Shown here in pieces: positions 8,748 to 18,531 of a stretch of DNA of 64,000 nucleotides. Location: NCBI RefSeq assembly GCF_017052585.1, contig NZ_JAFFHZ010000001.1:5518001-5582000 (forward strand), written 5' to 3'. Source of the stretch: Paenibacillus apiarius (GTDB lineage Bacteria > Bacillota > Bacilli > Paenibacillales > Paenibacillaceae). Made by a program: the position numbers and the translations under genes. Under the pieces are notes generated by a model that searched no databases, was not told the origin of the DNA, and was given only the letters and a program-made list of their open reading frames with translations. The stretch's first letter is position 1; the number at the start of each line of letters is the position of its first letter.

Positions 8748-9163
8748 TTATGGCCGTAGGCGGAGGGTCAACCGCTCATTGGCGCCCCGTTGGAACTCGT
8801 AACAGCTTTTTTCGATCTGCGCTGAATGAATGCCAGCTTGAACGTCATGCAATAGTCGGTCTAGATGCTCATATGTTCGGCCGGATAGATCCGTCAAGGG
8901 GAAAATGCGGATTTCGTCCTTTGTAACACGAATCATTTCTTTGAGGGATAGGCGAGATCGCATGCGGATGCTTGAATTCCAAGGCGATTGGCATAAGAGA
9001 TGAACGAGCATGCGCCCCCTGCACAATCCAGAATGCGTTTGCCTGCCATTTGCATTATAGGCAAGTCGAACATGCTTATATATTCCTCATATGTCCGTCC
9101 GATAAATACGATGCGGCTTAAATCAAGCTTCCTGTTGCCGCTTCCTGCTCCCACAATCTTCAT
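8748..9163 (-). pseudogene. class I SAM-dependent methyltransferase, internally deleted and frameshifted
   Basis: From ATG 9163 the frame gives IVFIGRTYEEYISMFDL and then ILDCAGGACSFISYANRLG, a methyltransferase motif I, followed by ASACDLAY and a stop at 8933. In another frame the sequence continues directly with LKEMIRVTKDEIRIFPL, TDLSGRTYEHLDRLLHD and a normal-looking C-terminus YEFQRGANERLTLRLRP, ending at 8748. Together these are the two ends of one methyltransferase of about 240 residues. Roughly 100 residues from the middle are missing and the joint is out of frame (around 8935-8945). The substrate was never determinable from these parts. Confidence 0.7.
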
Positions 9164-9348
9164 CTCGCTTTCTTCCCAAATTGAATGATTCCATTGTGGC
9201 CATAAATTCTGATTGGTAAATGATAGGTTGCGCGCGGGAATTTGTCAATCGGACGTCTCCGTAATTTTCATTAATAAACCCAAGACTGGTCCATATGTAT
9301 AATATAGGCTTCGAATCCGCCCGACATTGGAAGAGGGAGGTGATTCAC

Positions 9349-10077
<729 letters not shown>

Positions 10078-10093
10078 GAACTGGAGGATGAGA

Positions 10094-10936
10094 ATGAGTA
10101 AGAGGTACCGCAACAAATGGTTCCTGAGCGGAATGATACTGATGCTGGCGGCTTTCGCGGTAGCAGGATGCGGAGGGAAGGAAGCTGGAACCGGGAATCA
10201 ATCCGGAACGGGGAAAGCCGCTTCGACCGTCGAAACAGCCAAAGATCGCGGCAAGCTAGTCATTGGTGTCAAATTCGATACGAATCTGTTCGGCTTGAAA
10301 GATCCGGCGAGCGGCGAGGTGAAGGGATTTGATATCGATATCGCGAAGGCGATAACCAAGAGGCTGCTCGGAGATGAGAGCAAGCTGGAGCTGAAGGAAG
10401 TGACTTCGAAGACACGGATTCCAATGCTGCAAAACGGGGATATCGATGCCATAATTGCCACGATGACCATCACGGAAGAGCGGAAACAGCAGGTCGATTT
10501 TACAGACGTCTATTTCAGTGCAGGACAGTCGTTGCTGGTGAAGAAGGGAAGCCCGATTCGTTCGATTGAAGACGTGAAGAAAGGCGTTAAGGTGTTGGCT
10601 GTCAAAGGGTCGACTTCGACGAAGAACGTCCGCGAGAAGGCTCCTGACGCGGAAGTGCTCGAGTTCGAGAACTATCAGGATGCGTTCACCGCTTTGAAAT
10701 CGGGAAAAGGGGAAGCGTTGACAACGGATAATTCAATCTTGTTCGGCATGATGAAGCAGGACCCGAATTTTGAAATGGTCGGGGGGAATTTTACCGACGA
10801 GCCGTACGGGATTGCGATCCGCAAGGGAGATACGGAATTCGCTTCCTTAATCAATAATCTGTTGCAGGAAATGAGAGACAACGGTGAATACGACAAACTG
10901 TACGAACAATGGATGGGGGAGAAGCCGTCTAAATAA
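10094..10936 (+). CDS. glnH: polar amino acid ABC importer, substrate-binding lipoprotein
   Basis: ATG 10094 was chosen over ATG 10088 because GGAGG directly abuts the latter. The 280-residue product has a lipoprotein signal peptide ending AAFAVAGC at about residue 22. A Gly/Thr/Ser-rich linker follows, then a type 3 solute-binding domain: LVIGVKFDTNLFGLKDP, GFDIDIAKAITKRLLGD, and MLQNGDIDAIIATMTITEER. The Arg after TITEE is the usual ligand carboxylate contact of amino-acid binders. It would be anchored outside the membrane and deliver substrate to the GlnM/GlnP pair encoded next. The gap to glnQ is 16 bases. Confidence 0.9.
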   Translation: MSKRYRNKWFLSGMILMLAAFAVAGCGGKEAGTGNQSGTGKAASTVETAKDRGKLVIGVKFDTNLFGLKDPASGEVKGFDIDIAKAITKRLLGDESKLELKEVTSKTRIPMLQNGDIDAIIATMTITEERKQQVDFTDVYFSAGQSLLVKKGSPIRSIEDVKKGVKVLAVKGSTSTKNVREKAPDAEVLEFENYQDAFTALKSGKGEALTTDNSILFGMMKQDPNFEMVGGNFTDEPYGIAIRKGDTEFASLINNLLQEMRDNGEYDKLYEQWMGEKPSK

Positions 10937-10981
10937 CCGTCCAGAACCGAACGTTCAACTATACCGGGAAGGGGGAAAGGC

Positions 10982-11635
10982 ATGCTGGATGTTTCCGTGC
11001 TAACCGGAAATTGGGACCGTTACGTAATGGGATTTGGCAACACGCTGGCGATTAGCGTACTCGCCCTTATCGGCAGCTTCGCCATCGGGACGCTGTTCGC
11101 GGTCTTGCGCATAACGCCCAATCGGCTGCTGAACTTTATCGGCGGAGCATACGTGGAGTTCGTGCGCAACATTCCGCTCATCTTAATCGTCTTCCTGTTC
11201 TACAACGGTTTGCCTGCCCTTCATATCAATCTGAGCGGCTTCGTGGCGGGAACGATGGCATTGACTATATATACCTCGGCATTTATCGCGGAAGCCATCC
11301 GGGCAGGCATCCTTTCGGTATCGAAAGGGCAGACGGAAGCCGCCCGCTCATCGGGATTGTCATATGTCCAGACGATGCGTTTCGTCATTCTGCCGCAAGC
11401 GATGCGGATCGTTATCCCGCCGCTCGGCAACCAATTTCTTAACCTCATCAAAAATTCGTCCGTGCTCGGTGTCATTGCGGGGCTCGATCTGATGTATTAC
11501 GGCGATCTCATCAATTTAGATACGTTTAAGACATTTAGCGTTTATATCTTTGTCGGCCTGTTCTATCTCGTCCTGACGATACCGATGAGCTTCGCGGTGA
11601 ATGCCTTGGAACGGCGGATGGCCCGAAGCGGATAG
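10982..11635 (+). CDS. glnM: polar amino acid ABC importer, permease 1
   Basis: A 217-residue permease with about five membrane helices. The start is backed by GGGAAGGGGG. The HisM/GlnP family loop that contacts the ATPase is seen as AARSSGLSYVQTMRFVILPQ, and YVEFVRNIPLILIVFLFYNG is the conserved RNTPLL-type motif. It pairs with the product of the next gene to form a heterodimeric channel. Only 45 bases separate it from glnH. Confidence 0.88.
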   Translation: MLDVSVLTGNWDRYVMGFGNTLAISVLALIGSFAIGTLFAVLRITPNRLLNFIGGAYVEFVRNIPLILIVFLFYNGLPALHINLSGFVAGTMALTIYTSAFIAEAIRAGILSVSKGQTEAARSSGLSYVQTMRFVILPQAMRIVIPPLGNQFLNLIKNSSVLGVIAGLDLMYYGDLINLDTFKTFSVYIFVGLFYLVLTIPMSFAVNALERRMARSG

Positions 11636-11651
11636 GAGAGGAGGCTAATCG

Positions 11652-12299
11652 TTGGACTTCATCGGAGCATATACATCCGATAATGTGATCTACATGCTGG
11701 AAGGGTTTCTAGTCACGATTGGCGTGGCCTGCATCGCGATTATTTTGAGCTTCCTCATTGCCATTCTGCTCGCCGTCATCCGTTACGCCCGCATTCCTGT
11801 CTTATCGCAATGTACGGCCGTTCTTGTCGAGATAATACGCAACTTGCCGCTGCTGCTCATTATATTCTTCGTTTTCTTCGCCCTGCCGCAGGTCGGAGTC
11901 AAGATGAGCGTGTTCACGGCAGCGATTGTGGCGCTCACCATCTTCGAATCAGCCATGGTGTCTGAAATCATTCGGGCAGGTCTCCTGTCCATTGACAAAG
12001 GCCAAATCGAAGCCGCCCGTTCCAGCGGATTATCTTTCGCGCAGACGCTGAGATTTATCACGATGCCACAAGCGTTAAAGCGAATGGTTCCTCCGATGGT
12101 AAGCCAGTTCATTGCGCTGCTCAAGGATACGTCACTTACTGTCATCATTGCGCTCCCGGAGCTGATGCACAACGTGCAGATTGTGAACGGCCAGAACTTC
12201 AACTATGTCATTCCAACTTATTTATTTGCGGCCGTGCTTTATTTTATCGTCAACTACGCATTGTCCTTGTTCGCACGCAGACTTGAGCTGAACGGTTAG
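11652..12299 (+). CDS. glnP: polar amino acid ABC importer, permease 2
   Basis: The start is a TTG codon at 11652, with GGAGAGGAGG upstream. The 215-residue product parallels permease 1: VEIIRNLPLLLIIFFVFFAL and the coupling loop EAARSSGLSFAQTLRFITMP, with about five hydrophobic helices. It is the last gene of the glnQHMP unit; a bidirectional terminator follows after 22 bases. Like its partner it belongs to the HisMQ permease family. Confidence 0.88.
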   Translation: MDFIGAYTSDNVIYMLEGFLVTIGVACIAIILSFLIAILLAVIRYARIPVLSQCTAVLVEIIRNLPLLLIIFFVFFALPQVGVKMSVFTAAIVALTIFESAMVSEIIRAGLLSIDKGQIEAARSSGLSFAQTLRFITMPQALKRMVPPMVSQFIALLKDTSLTVIIALPELMHNVQIVNGQNFNYVIPTYLFAAVLYFIVNYALSLFARRLELNG

Positions 12300-12321
12300 A
12301 TTGAATGTGAATGCAAAACAA

Positions 12322-12355
12322 AAGACAGACTGCCGTGTGGCAGCCTGTCTTATTT
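12322..12355. terminator. bidirectional terminator between glnP and the cyclophilin gene
   Basis: The stem AAGACAGACTGCC/GGCAGCCTGTCTT has one mismatch and a GTGT loop. T-rich tracts follow on both strands, so it can serve both convergent units. Confidence 0.75.
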
Positions 12356-12381
12356 TCGGGCGGATCAAAACATTGCATGCG

Positions 12382-13062
12382 TTATTGCTTGATGATTTCC
12401 GGTTCTTTATACTCCACGCCCAAAGTGTCGACCGTTACTTTCTTCATTTTTTGCGGGCTATCCGGCATATCCTGCGCATTTCTAGGCGTGCCTACAATCT
12501 CTTGGACCGTCTCCATTCCTTTAGTTACTTTGCCGAATGCTGCGTATTGACCATCCAGATGAGACGCTTCTGCGACCATGATGAAAAATTGGGAACCGGC
12601 AGAATCCGGAGAAGCGGATCTTGCCATGGAAATGACGCCTTCGCTATGCTTCAAATCATTTTGAAAATTGTTGTCGGCAAATTCACCTTTAATGCTGTAG
12701 CCTGGACCGCCGATGCCTGTCCCTTCGGGATCTCCGCCCTGAATCATGAATCCTGGGATGACGCGGTGAAAGATTAGTCCATCGTAGAAGCCTTTGTTCA
12801 CTAATGAAATAAAATTGTTGACGGTGTTCGGAGCAATATCGGGGTATAGCTCCAGTTCAATTTTTTTACCGTTTTCCATTTCGATTGTGACAAGGGGGTT
12901 CTTTCCGTCAGCGGCCGGTTCCTTCTTCTTGGCGTCAGACACGTTCGAATTGTCTTTGGCTGATTGGGCGTTGTCGGCGTTTGACTTGGCGCCGCAGCCT
13001 GCGATAATAATCATGACTGCAAGCAATAGAATGGACAAGCTCCGTATTTTTTTGCTCCTCAT
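12382..13062 (-). CDS. cyclophilin-type peptidyl-prolyl isomerase lipoprotein
   Basis: ATG 13062 follows CAGGAGGAATCGATTC; the frame extends upstream without a ribosome binding site. The 226-residue product has a lipoprotein signal ending VMIIIAGC, a charged linker (residues 27-52), and a complete cyclophilin domain. Landmarks are FHRVIPGFMIQGGD, the FADNNFQNDLKHSEGVISMA segment, AGSQFFIM and GQYAAFGKV. The catalytic Arg of FHRV is present. It catalyses cis-trans isomerisation of prolyl bonds, probably on secreted proteins outside the membrane. It is a single-gene unit, convergent with glnP. Confidence 0.9.
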   Translation of the reverse strand: MRSKKIRSLSILLLAVMIIIAGCGAKSNADNAQSAKDNSNVSDAKKKEPAADGKNPLVTIEMENGKKIELELYPDIAPNTVNNFISLVNKGFYDGLIFHRVIPGFMIQGGDPEGTGIGGPGYSIKGEFADNNFQNDLKHSEGVISMARSASPDSAGSQFFIMVAEASHLDGQYAAFGKVTKGMETVQEIVGTPRNAQDMPDSPQKMKKVTVDTLGVEYKEPEIIKQ

Positions 13063-13240
13063 GAATCGATTCCTCCTGCGTTCTGCTTTTTTATACGTAC
13101 AGTATGCCATTGAATCAACTGTCAAATCAAGCCACGGTTCGTGTCCTTGCTAATTTCGCCTGTTTGGAATACGATTGGATAAACGATTCTTATAGGATCA
13201 AGATCGACGCGATAACGTTTAGACAAGGAGGAGGAACTGG

Positions 13241-14071
13241 ATGTCCATTGAGCGTCAGCAGCGCGACAAGCTGAAGGATACTCCTGAAGCAATGGAATCT
13301 CCGTCTGGGCTATACCGCGTGCAAGGACAATCTGATGAGCGTTATGAGAAGACGGCAGGGAAAAGGAAAGGCAGAAGCAGAAGCAAGCTTCATTGTTGGG
13401 TAGCGGCGTTGGCGGCTGCGGTGCTGCTGTTCGCGCTTGCATTCTACACCATTCCGGGTGTGGCCGGAAGTGTGCGCGCTTTATTGAATCTAGAAGGAAC
13501 AGAGGCGGTTCGCTCCTTTACCGCACAAGACGTCCAATCGAATTATACGACAACGAATCTTCGCGAGGACGAAGTTCGGAATAGCGAGACAGCCCAGCGA
13601 GCGATAGAACGAATATATGAGTACTTCCCGGAGACTCGCTCCTATGAGATTGCGCTGGCCCAGAGAGCGACAGGCTTATTGGGAGACAAAAAGATGGATC
13701 GGATAACCATCATTTTGAAGGAAAAAGGGAAACGCTTTTCGGAGCATCCACAAGAGGTCACGTTGCAAGTCAATGCGAAGACAGGCCGCTTTGAACTTAT
13801 CAGTCACTCCTCACCGCAGTTGACGAATGAGCAGCTCGACACAGCGAAGGATGCAGCCATTGTCGGTATGGCAGACGCGTTTCTGGCCACAATCGGCGTT
13901 GATAGCAAGGGGTTCAAGCAGAAGGTCGAGCGTACGTCTTGGAACGAAGGAGACCGGGCGCTGACGGAAGCGAGCGTCACCTATAAGCCCGCCAACGACG
14001 AGATGCATATTTTTCAAGTGAATTTGAAAGTTGGAATGACAAGCGTGCTCTTCTTCAATGACAATGAATGA
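13241..14071 (+). CDS. hypothetical single-pass membrane protein
   Basis: GACAAGGAGGAGGAACTGG precedes ATG 13241. The 276-residue product has a basic, hydrophilic N-terminus of about 48 residues (ending in GKRKGRSRSK). One strong transmembrane helix follows (LHCWVAALAAAVLLFALAFY), then a soluble outer domain of about 200 residues. That domain has two similar-looking halves: DRITIILKEKGKRFSEHPQE and, later, LTEASVTYKPANDEMHIFQ. The topology (positive inside, helix, extracytoplasmic domain) is clear. I do not recognise the family; it has some flavour of PepSY/YcdB-like domains, but this is weak. The gene stands alone. Confidence 0.7.
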   Translation: MSIERQQRDKLKDTPEAMESPSGLYRVQGQSDERYEKTAGKRKGRSRSKLHCWVAALAAAVLLFALAFYTIPGVAGSVRALLNLEGTEAVRSFTAQDVQSNYTTTNLREDEVRNSETAQRAIERIYEYFPETRSYEIALAQRATGLLGDKKMDRITIILKEKGKRFSEHPQEVTLQVNAKTGRFELISHSSPQLTNEQLDTAKDAAIVGMADAFLATIGVDSKGFKQKVERTSWNEGDRALTEASVTYKPANDEMHIFQVNLKVGMTSVLFFNDNE

Positions 14072-14402
14072 TACGATAGATGGATAAGAGATAAGGTTAT
14101 GACGGTGTGAGGGAACGTGAGATCGGGATTTGGGAGCGGCTTGACGACGGCGCCGTTTGTCATGAAGCAACCGGAAGGGCGGGACCGATTCTGCTTTCGA
14201 TATCCTATTGATGTTTATCATCATTAACAGCGATTTTGTGCGGCAGCGCACCATCCGCTGTTATTTTTTTGGGTGCGAAATTATTTATAGCGAGTGTGTT
14301 TACCTAAACCACGGAGGGCTTGCGGACATAAGCTATTCATAATGGACGGTCTTCGTCTGGCTTCAGTGCAAACCAAAACAACAATATAAAAGGGAGGCTT
14401 TC
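14072..14402 (+). other. intergenic region, 331 bases, with a terminator
   Basis: It holds the terminator at 14225-14270 and, near 14390, the ribosome binding site of the next gene. A 35-codon GTG-initiated frame at about 14108 was seen but has no support. Confidence 0.4.
14225..14270 (+). terminator. terminator upstream of the 121-aa protein gene
   Basis: The outer stem TAACAGCG/CGCTGTTA encloses an inner GTGCG/CGCAC hairpin and is followed by seven T. Confidence 0.7.
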
Positions 14403-14768
14403 ATGATGAAACGAAGAAAAAATGTGCGCGTGAAGCAAGCGCTGCCGCTGCTCAATCAAAATGTTCCGGGATTGTCCGGACCGGAGTCATCCTTGTCGGA
14501 AGCAACCAATAACGGTCCGTTTACTTCCAAGTTCTCATTGTTGGAGCGATTTGGCGGGCTTGACGGCATCATGACCACGGTCGGTCACGTTCAAAAGCTG
14601 TACGGCATGTACCAGCAGCTTAATTCAATGATACGGGCGTTCAGTTCGCTGGGCGCGCCGAAAGCGGCCATATCCAATTCACGCGGAAATCGTGTGCAAA
14701 CAGCGCCCCGAAAAACACAACCTAAGCGTTCCCGCGCAGCATCGCGCAAGCATCCAAAAAGGGGGTGA
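14403..14768 (+). CDS. small basic protein, 121 aa, possibly spore-coat related
   Basis: AAAGGGAGGCTTTC precedes two adjacent ATG codons (14403 and 14406). The product begins MMKRRKNVRVKQALPLLNQN, has a hydrophobic-amphipathic centre (FGGLDGIMTTVGHVQKLYGM), and ends in a strongly basic tail of about 40 residues (RKTQPKRSRAASRKHPKRG). No membrane helix or signal peptide is evident. This middle motif followed by a basic tail is reminiscent of YqfQ/VrrA-type spore proteins, but the resemblance is weak and I would not name it. It is a single-gene unit. Confidence 0.6.
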   Translation: MMKRRKNVRVKQALPLLNQNVPGLSGPESSLSEATNNGPFTSKFSLLERFGGLDGIMTTVGHVQKLYGMYQQLNSMIRAFSSLGAPKAAISNSRGNRVQTAPRKTQPKRSRAASRKHPKRG

Positions 14769-14794
14769 ACGCCCACCGCCATGCAGTCCACAGG

Positions 14795-14829
14795 AGCGGC
14801 GAGGGTTACTCGATTGGCCGTGCTTTTTT
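14795..14829 (+). terminator. terminator after the 121-aa protein gene
   Basis: The stem GCGGCGAG / CTCGATTGGCCGTGC is imperfect and is followed by six T. A second, perfect hairpin (GGAAACCGCC/GGCGGTTTCC) lies just downstream at 14848-14874 but lacks a good T run. Confidence 0.55.
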
Positions 14830-15011
14830 CATAACGCACCCATGAATGGAAACCGCCCTTGCGCGGCGGTTTCCGAGTGGGGCAGCACCGTACATAAATG
14901 AGGGACGGATTAGCGATATAGGAGAGAGTTTTTACTAGATTGTTAGTATATGGTACTATTTAATAATAGAATTTATTTTCAAATATTTATTCCAATGGTG
15001 AGAGGAGCAAT

Positions 15012-16814
15012 ATGATGAGCAAGAGACTGACACGCGCCGAAGTGCCGCAGGAGGCAACGTGGAGGCTGGAAGATTTGTTTCCGACCATACAGGCGTGGGA
15101 AGCCGAGCTGCATGCCATTCATGCAGATGTCGTTACGGTGACGCAATATAAGGGCCGATTACATGAAGGCGCCGCTACCTTGTTGTCTTGCATCAATGCG
15201 CAGGAAGCGCTGCAAGAACGGATTGGCAAGGTATCCGCATATGCCCGGCTGCGTCTATCCGAAGATAGCACGAATCCGGATCACCAAGCCAATTCAGGCC
15301 GGACTGGGAATATTATGTCCGAGGTTTCGTCTGTGTTATCCTTCGTCAAATCAGAGATTTTGGCTTTGCCGGAAGGTACGCTGCAGCGGTATTTCGAGGA
15401 AGAGCCCGAGCTGCAAGTATTCCGGAGAAATCTGCTGTTGCTGCTTGAGACGAAGCCGCACGAGCTATCCGCAGAGACGGAAGCGGTCCTGGCGTCGCTG
15501 GGAGAGGTTCTCGGTGCGCCTTATCGAATCTACCTGCGGAGCAAACTGTCGGATATGACATTTGAACCGGTACAGGACAAGAGCGGGAACACATTGCCTG
15601 TATCCTTCGCTCTGTATGAGAACAAGTATGAGCAGTCCCCGGATGCCGTATTGCGGCGGGCGGCGTTCCACTCGTTCTCGAAGACGCTCTCGACGTATCA
15701 GAATACGTTTGCCGAGACGTACGCGACGGAAGTGAAGAAACAAATCGTGTTGTCCCGTCAGCGCAACTATGAATCCGTCACCCATATGCTGCTCCAGCCG
15801 CAAGAGGTGACGACGGACATGTACAACAACATTCTCGATGTCATCCAAGCGGAGCTGGCTCCCCATATGCGCCGCCTAGCTAGGCTGAAGAAGCGGGTTC
15901 TTGGCTTGGACAAGATGATGTATTGCGATTTGAAGGCGCCTTTGGATCCAGAGTTCAATCCAGAGATCTCCTATGAAGAAGCAAGCCGCTTAGTTCAAGA
16001 CGCGCTGCGAATTATGGGGCCTGAATATAGCGAGATTGTAAAAACCGCATTCTCGGACAGGTGGGTCGATTATGCGGATAATGTCGGCAAATCGACCGGG
16101 GCATTCTGCTCGTCCATTTACGGAGCGCATTCCTATATTCTCGTGTCATGGGCGAACAACATGAGAGGCATGTTTACGCTCGCTCATGAAGTCGGTCATG
16201 CCGGACACTTCATGCTGGCAGGACGGTATCAACGATTGGTTAACACGCGGCCTTCGCTTTACTTCATCGAAGCGCCATCAACGATGAATGAAATGCTGCT
16301 CGCTCAGCATATGATGAACCAGTCGACTGACAACCGCATGCGACGCTGGGTCATTATGCAGCTCTTGAATACATATTACCACAACTTCGTCACTCACCTG
16401 CTTGAAGGTGAATTGCAAAGACGGGTCTACCAGTCGGCGATGGCTAATGAGCCTATCACCGCCAAGACTTTGTCGGAGAAAAAGGGCGAGGTGTTATCTT
16501 CCTTCTGGGGCGATGAGGTGGAACTGGATGAAGGCGCGAGACTGACGTGGATGCGCCAGCCTCATTACTACATGCAGCTCTATCCGTACACGTATGCGGC
16601 CGGACTGACGGCATCCACGGCAGCGGCCCGCTTGATTCAGGAGGAAGGGCAGCCTGCGGTAGATCGCTGGCTGCAAGCGCTCAAGGCGGGAGGAACGCTC
16701 AGTCCGCTGGAGCTGATGAAGCTGGCTGGTGTCGACATGTCCAAGCGGGAACCGATACAACAGGCTGTAGCTTATGTCGGCTCTTTGGTCGATGAATTGG
16801 AAAGCTTGTTCTAA
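15012..16814 (+). CDS. pepF: oligoendopeptidase F (M3 family zinc metallopeptidase)
   Basis: The 600-residue product has the M3 zinc site LAHEVGHAGHFML at about residue 390-402 (HExxH) and the downstream glutamate ligand in IEAPSTMNEMLLAQHM. The N-terminal half is the usual helical domain of PepF enzymes, and the length (about 600) is standard. It cleaves peptides of roughly 7-17 residues in the cytoplasm, having no signal peptide. GAGAGGAGCAAT precedes two tandem ATG codons (15012, 15015). It is transcribed alone and followed by a terminator. Confidence 0.93.
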   Translation: MMSKRLTRAEVPQEATWRLEDLFPTIQAWEAELHAIHADVVTVTQYKGRLHEGAATLLSCINAQEALQERIGKVSAYARLRLSEDSTNPDHQANSGRTGNIMSEVSSVLSFVKSEILALPEGTLQRYFEEEPELQVFRRNLLLLLETKPHELSAETEAVLASLGEVLGAPYRIYLRSKLSDMTFEPVQDKSGNTLPVSFALYENKYEQSPDAVLRRAAFHSFSKTLSTYQNTFAETYATEVKKQIVLSRQRNYESVTHMLLQPQEVTTDMYNNILDVIQAELAPHMRRLARLKKRVLGLDKMMYCDLKAPLDPEFNPEISYEEASRLVQDALRIMGPEYSEIVKTAFSDRWVDYADNVGKSTGAFCSSIYGAHSYILVSWANNMRGMFTLAHEVGHAGHFMLAGRYQRLVNTRPSLYFIEAPSTMNEMLLAQHMMNQSTDNRMRRWVIMQLLNTYYHNFVTHLLEGELQRRVYQSAMANEPITAKTLSEKKGEVLSSFWGDEVELDEGARLTWMRQPHYYMQLYPYTYAAGLTASTAAARLIQEEGQPAVDRWLQALKAGGTLSPLELMKLAGVDMSKREPIQQAVAYVGSLVDELESLF

Positions 16815-16852
16815 ACTTCAAATTCATCTGCTTGCACTGTGCTTTTTGGCTG

Positions 16853-16886
16853 AAGCCGGTCTCTCTTCATGAGGGCCGGCTTTTTT
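16853..16886 (+). terminator. terminator after pepF
   Basis: The stem AAGCCGG / CCGGCTT with a longer internal loop is followed by six T. Confidence 0.75.
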
Positions 16887-16984
16887 GGTTGTCAAATAAG
16901 GGCTAGCCGCTGTGACGCATATTCAAGTGGAAGCGACGGGAATATTATTATCAACATAAAGTCAAATATGCGAGGATAACAGTG

Positions 16985-17764
16985 ATGAAAAAGCGAATAG
17001 CAATCATTGGCCTGTACTGTCTTATGATGTCTTTCTCTCTCGGTTGTGCGAATCAGACTCAACAACGTACCGAATCGGCAAACCAACGGGAATCGCCAAC
17101 CGATACGTCTCTGTCAACGCAAACGCAGCGGAAAAAACAAGAATTGACGGAATTAAAGCCACGAAAGAAAAAAGTGCTGCTTGATGTCCCGCTCGTGTCG
17201 CAAAATCCGGAACTAAAGTATGGATGCGAAGTCACCAGCTTATCGATGGTATTGAAGCATGCGGGAATTCGGGTCGGGAAATTAGAATTGGCTGACCGAG
17301 TCAAAAAAGACAATAACCGTCTTAAGACGAGCAAGAGCGGAGATATTACCCATTGGGGCGATCCGAACGAGGGCTTTGTCGGCGATATGACGGGGAAAAA
17401 GAAAGGGTATGCGGTTTATGCCGATCCGCTTGAAGAGCTAATGGAGAAATATCTTCCTGGCCGGACAGTCAATTTAACCGGACATCCTTTTCAAGAAGTG
17501 TTGGCGCAACTCGATGAAGGGAAGCCCGTCGTAACTTGGACGACTGGCGATTACAAAAAGCCGGACCGCTGGGAATCGTGGAAACACGGAAGTGAACGGA
17601 TTACGACGCCGCTCGATCTTCACGCTGTCGTACTAGTTGGTTTTGAACCAGAATATGTATATCTCAATGATCCGTTGACAGCCAAAAAGGCGGTGAAGGT
17701 AAATAAAAAACAATTTATGGAGTCATGGCACGCTTTAGGCAGTCAGGCACTCTCCTACAAATGA
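16985..17764 (+). CDS. C39-like peptidase-fold lipoprotein
   Basis: The start is ATG 16985 or the GTG just before it (16982); GAGG lies upstream. The protein is about 259 residues with a lipoprotein signal ending MMSFSLGC. A polar linker of about 50 residues is followed by a C39_2 domain: VPLVSQNPELKYGCEVTSLS carries the catalytic Cys, LDLHAVVLVGFE the catalytic His, and YLNDPLTAKK the Asp. These cysteine-peptidase-like domains cut short peptides or cell-wall cross-links; actual activity is unproven. It would sit on the outer face of the membrane. It is followed by a strong hairpin. Confidence 0.82.
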   Translation: MKKRIAIIGLYCLMMSFSLGCANQTQQRTESANQRESPTDTSLSTQTQRKKQELTELKPRKKKVLLDVPLVSQNPELKYGCEVTSLSMVLKHAGIRVGKLELADRVKKDNNRLKTSKSGDITHWGDPNEGFVGDMTGKKKGYAVYADPLEELMEKYLPGRTVNLTGHPFQEVLAQLDEGKPVVTWTTGDYKKPDRWESWKHGSERITTPLDLHAVVLVGFEPEYVYLNDPLTAKKAVKVNKKQFMESWHALGSQALSYK

Positions 17765-17799
17765 CAATCCCGGCATGGCAATGCCGGGATTGTCATTTG
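17759..17799 (+). terminator. terminator after the C39-like lipoprotein gene
   Basis: A near-perfect stem, AAATGACAATCCCGGCAT/ATGCCGGGATTGTCATTT, overlaps the stop codon. It is symmetrical and could act in both directions. Confidence 0.75.
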
Positions 17800-17923
17800 T
17801 TCCGGGCAGATCCAGTTCCGCCATCAAGGGCCCTTGACAGGGATTTTCGGGATAAAATATACTGATGTGACGGTACCAGAGAAAATGAAAAAGTACCATT
17901 GTTATTATTGAGGAGGGGGAATT

Positions 17924-18508
17924 ATGAAAGAGCGTCTCATGCAAGCAGCCCTGGATTTGATGACATTGCATGGTCTCAAATTCACGATGAGTGATCTGGC
18001 AAGTGAACTAGGCACTAGCAAACGAACCATCTATGAGCACTTCTCGTCTAAGGAGGATTTAATTGGGGCGATCGTCGACGAATCCATCGCAGAGGTCATT
18101 CAAATCGAAAAAGGAATATATGAGAACGATAGCTTAACTTGGCTCGAAAAACTAAAGCAGGTGCTTTCCATCGTCCCGAGCGGTCTGAAGCTGAGTGACA
18201 GGCGGCTGCTAGCGGAGATGAAGCGTGTCGCCCCGAAAGAATGGAACAAAATCAACAATTTTTTGCTAGAAGAATGGGGGTGGGGGACCGTGAAGAACAT
18301 TCTCGAAAAAGGGATAGCAGCCGGTGACATCCGTCCCGTGAATGTGCCTAGCGTGCTGCAAATGATGATAGGCGCCTCGGCGGCCATATTCGACCCCGAC
18401 TTCTTAATGCGCTCGTCCTGCACATTGCAGCAGGCGGTCGAAACGATGGCGGAGATGGTGACACTCGGCTTGTCTGCCTCCCAAGAGAATTCGAATGATA
18501 CAAGGTAA
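17924..18508 (+). CDS. TetR family regulator of the adjacent SMR exporter
   Basis: GAGGAGGGGG precedes ATG 17924. The 194-residue product has a standard TetR N-terminus (LMTLHGLKFTMSDLASELGT, then SKRTIYEHFSSKEDLI) and a helical C-terminal ligand domain, close to the family length. The next gene starts 23 bases after its stop, so both are on one transcript. This makes it the likely repressor of its own operon, relieved by a compound that the exporter removes. A spaced repeat GGTAC(C)...GTACC at about 17871-17896 in the promoter region could be its operator. Confidence 0.85.
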   Translation: MKERLMQAALDLMTLHGLKFTMSDLASELGTSKRTIYEHFSSKEDLIGAIVDESIAEVIQIEKGIYENDSLTWLEKLKQVLSIVPSGLKLSDRRLLAEMKRVAPKEWNKINNFLLEEWGWGTVKNILEKGIAAGDIRPVNVPSVLQMMIGASAAIFDPDFLMRSSCTLQQAVETMAEMVTLGLSASQENSNDTR

Positions 18509-18531
18509 TCTGATAGAAGGAAGTGACAACA

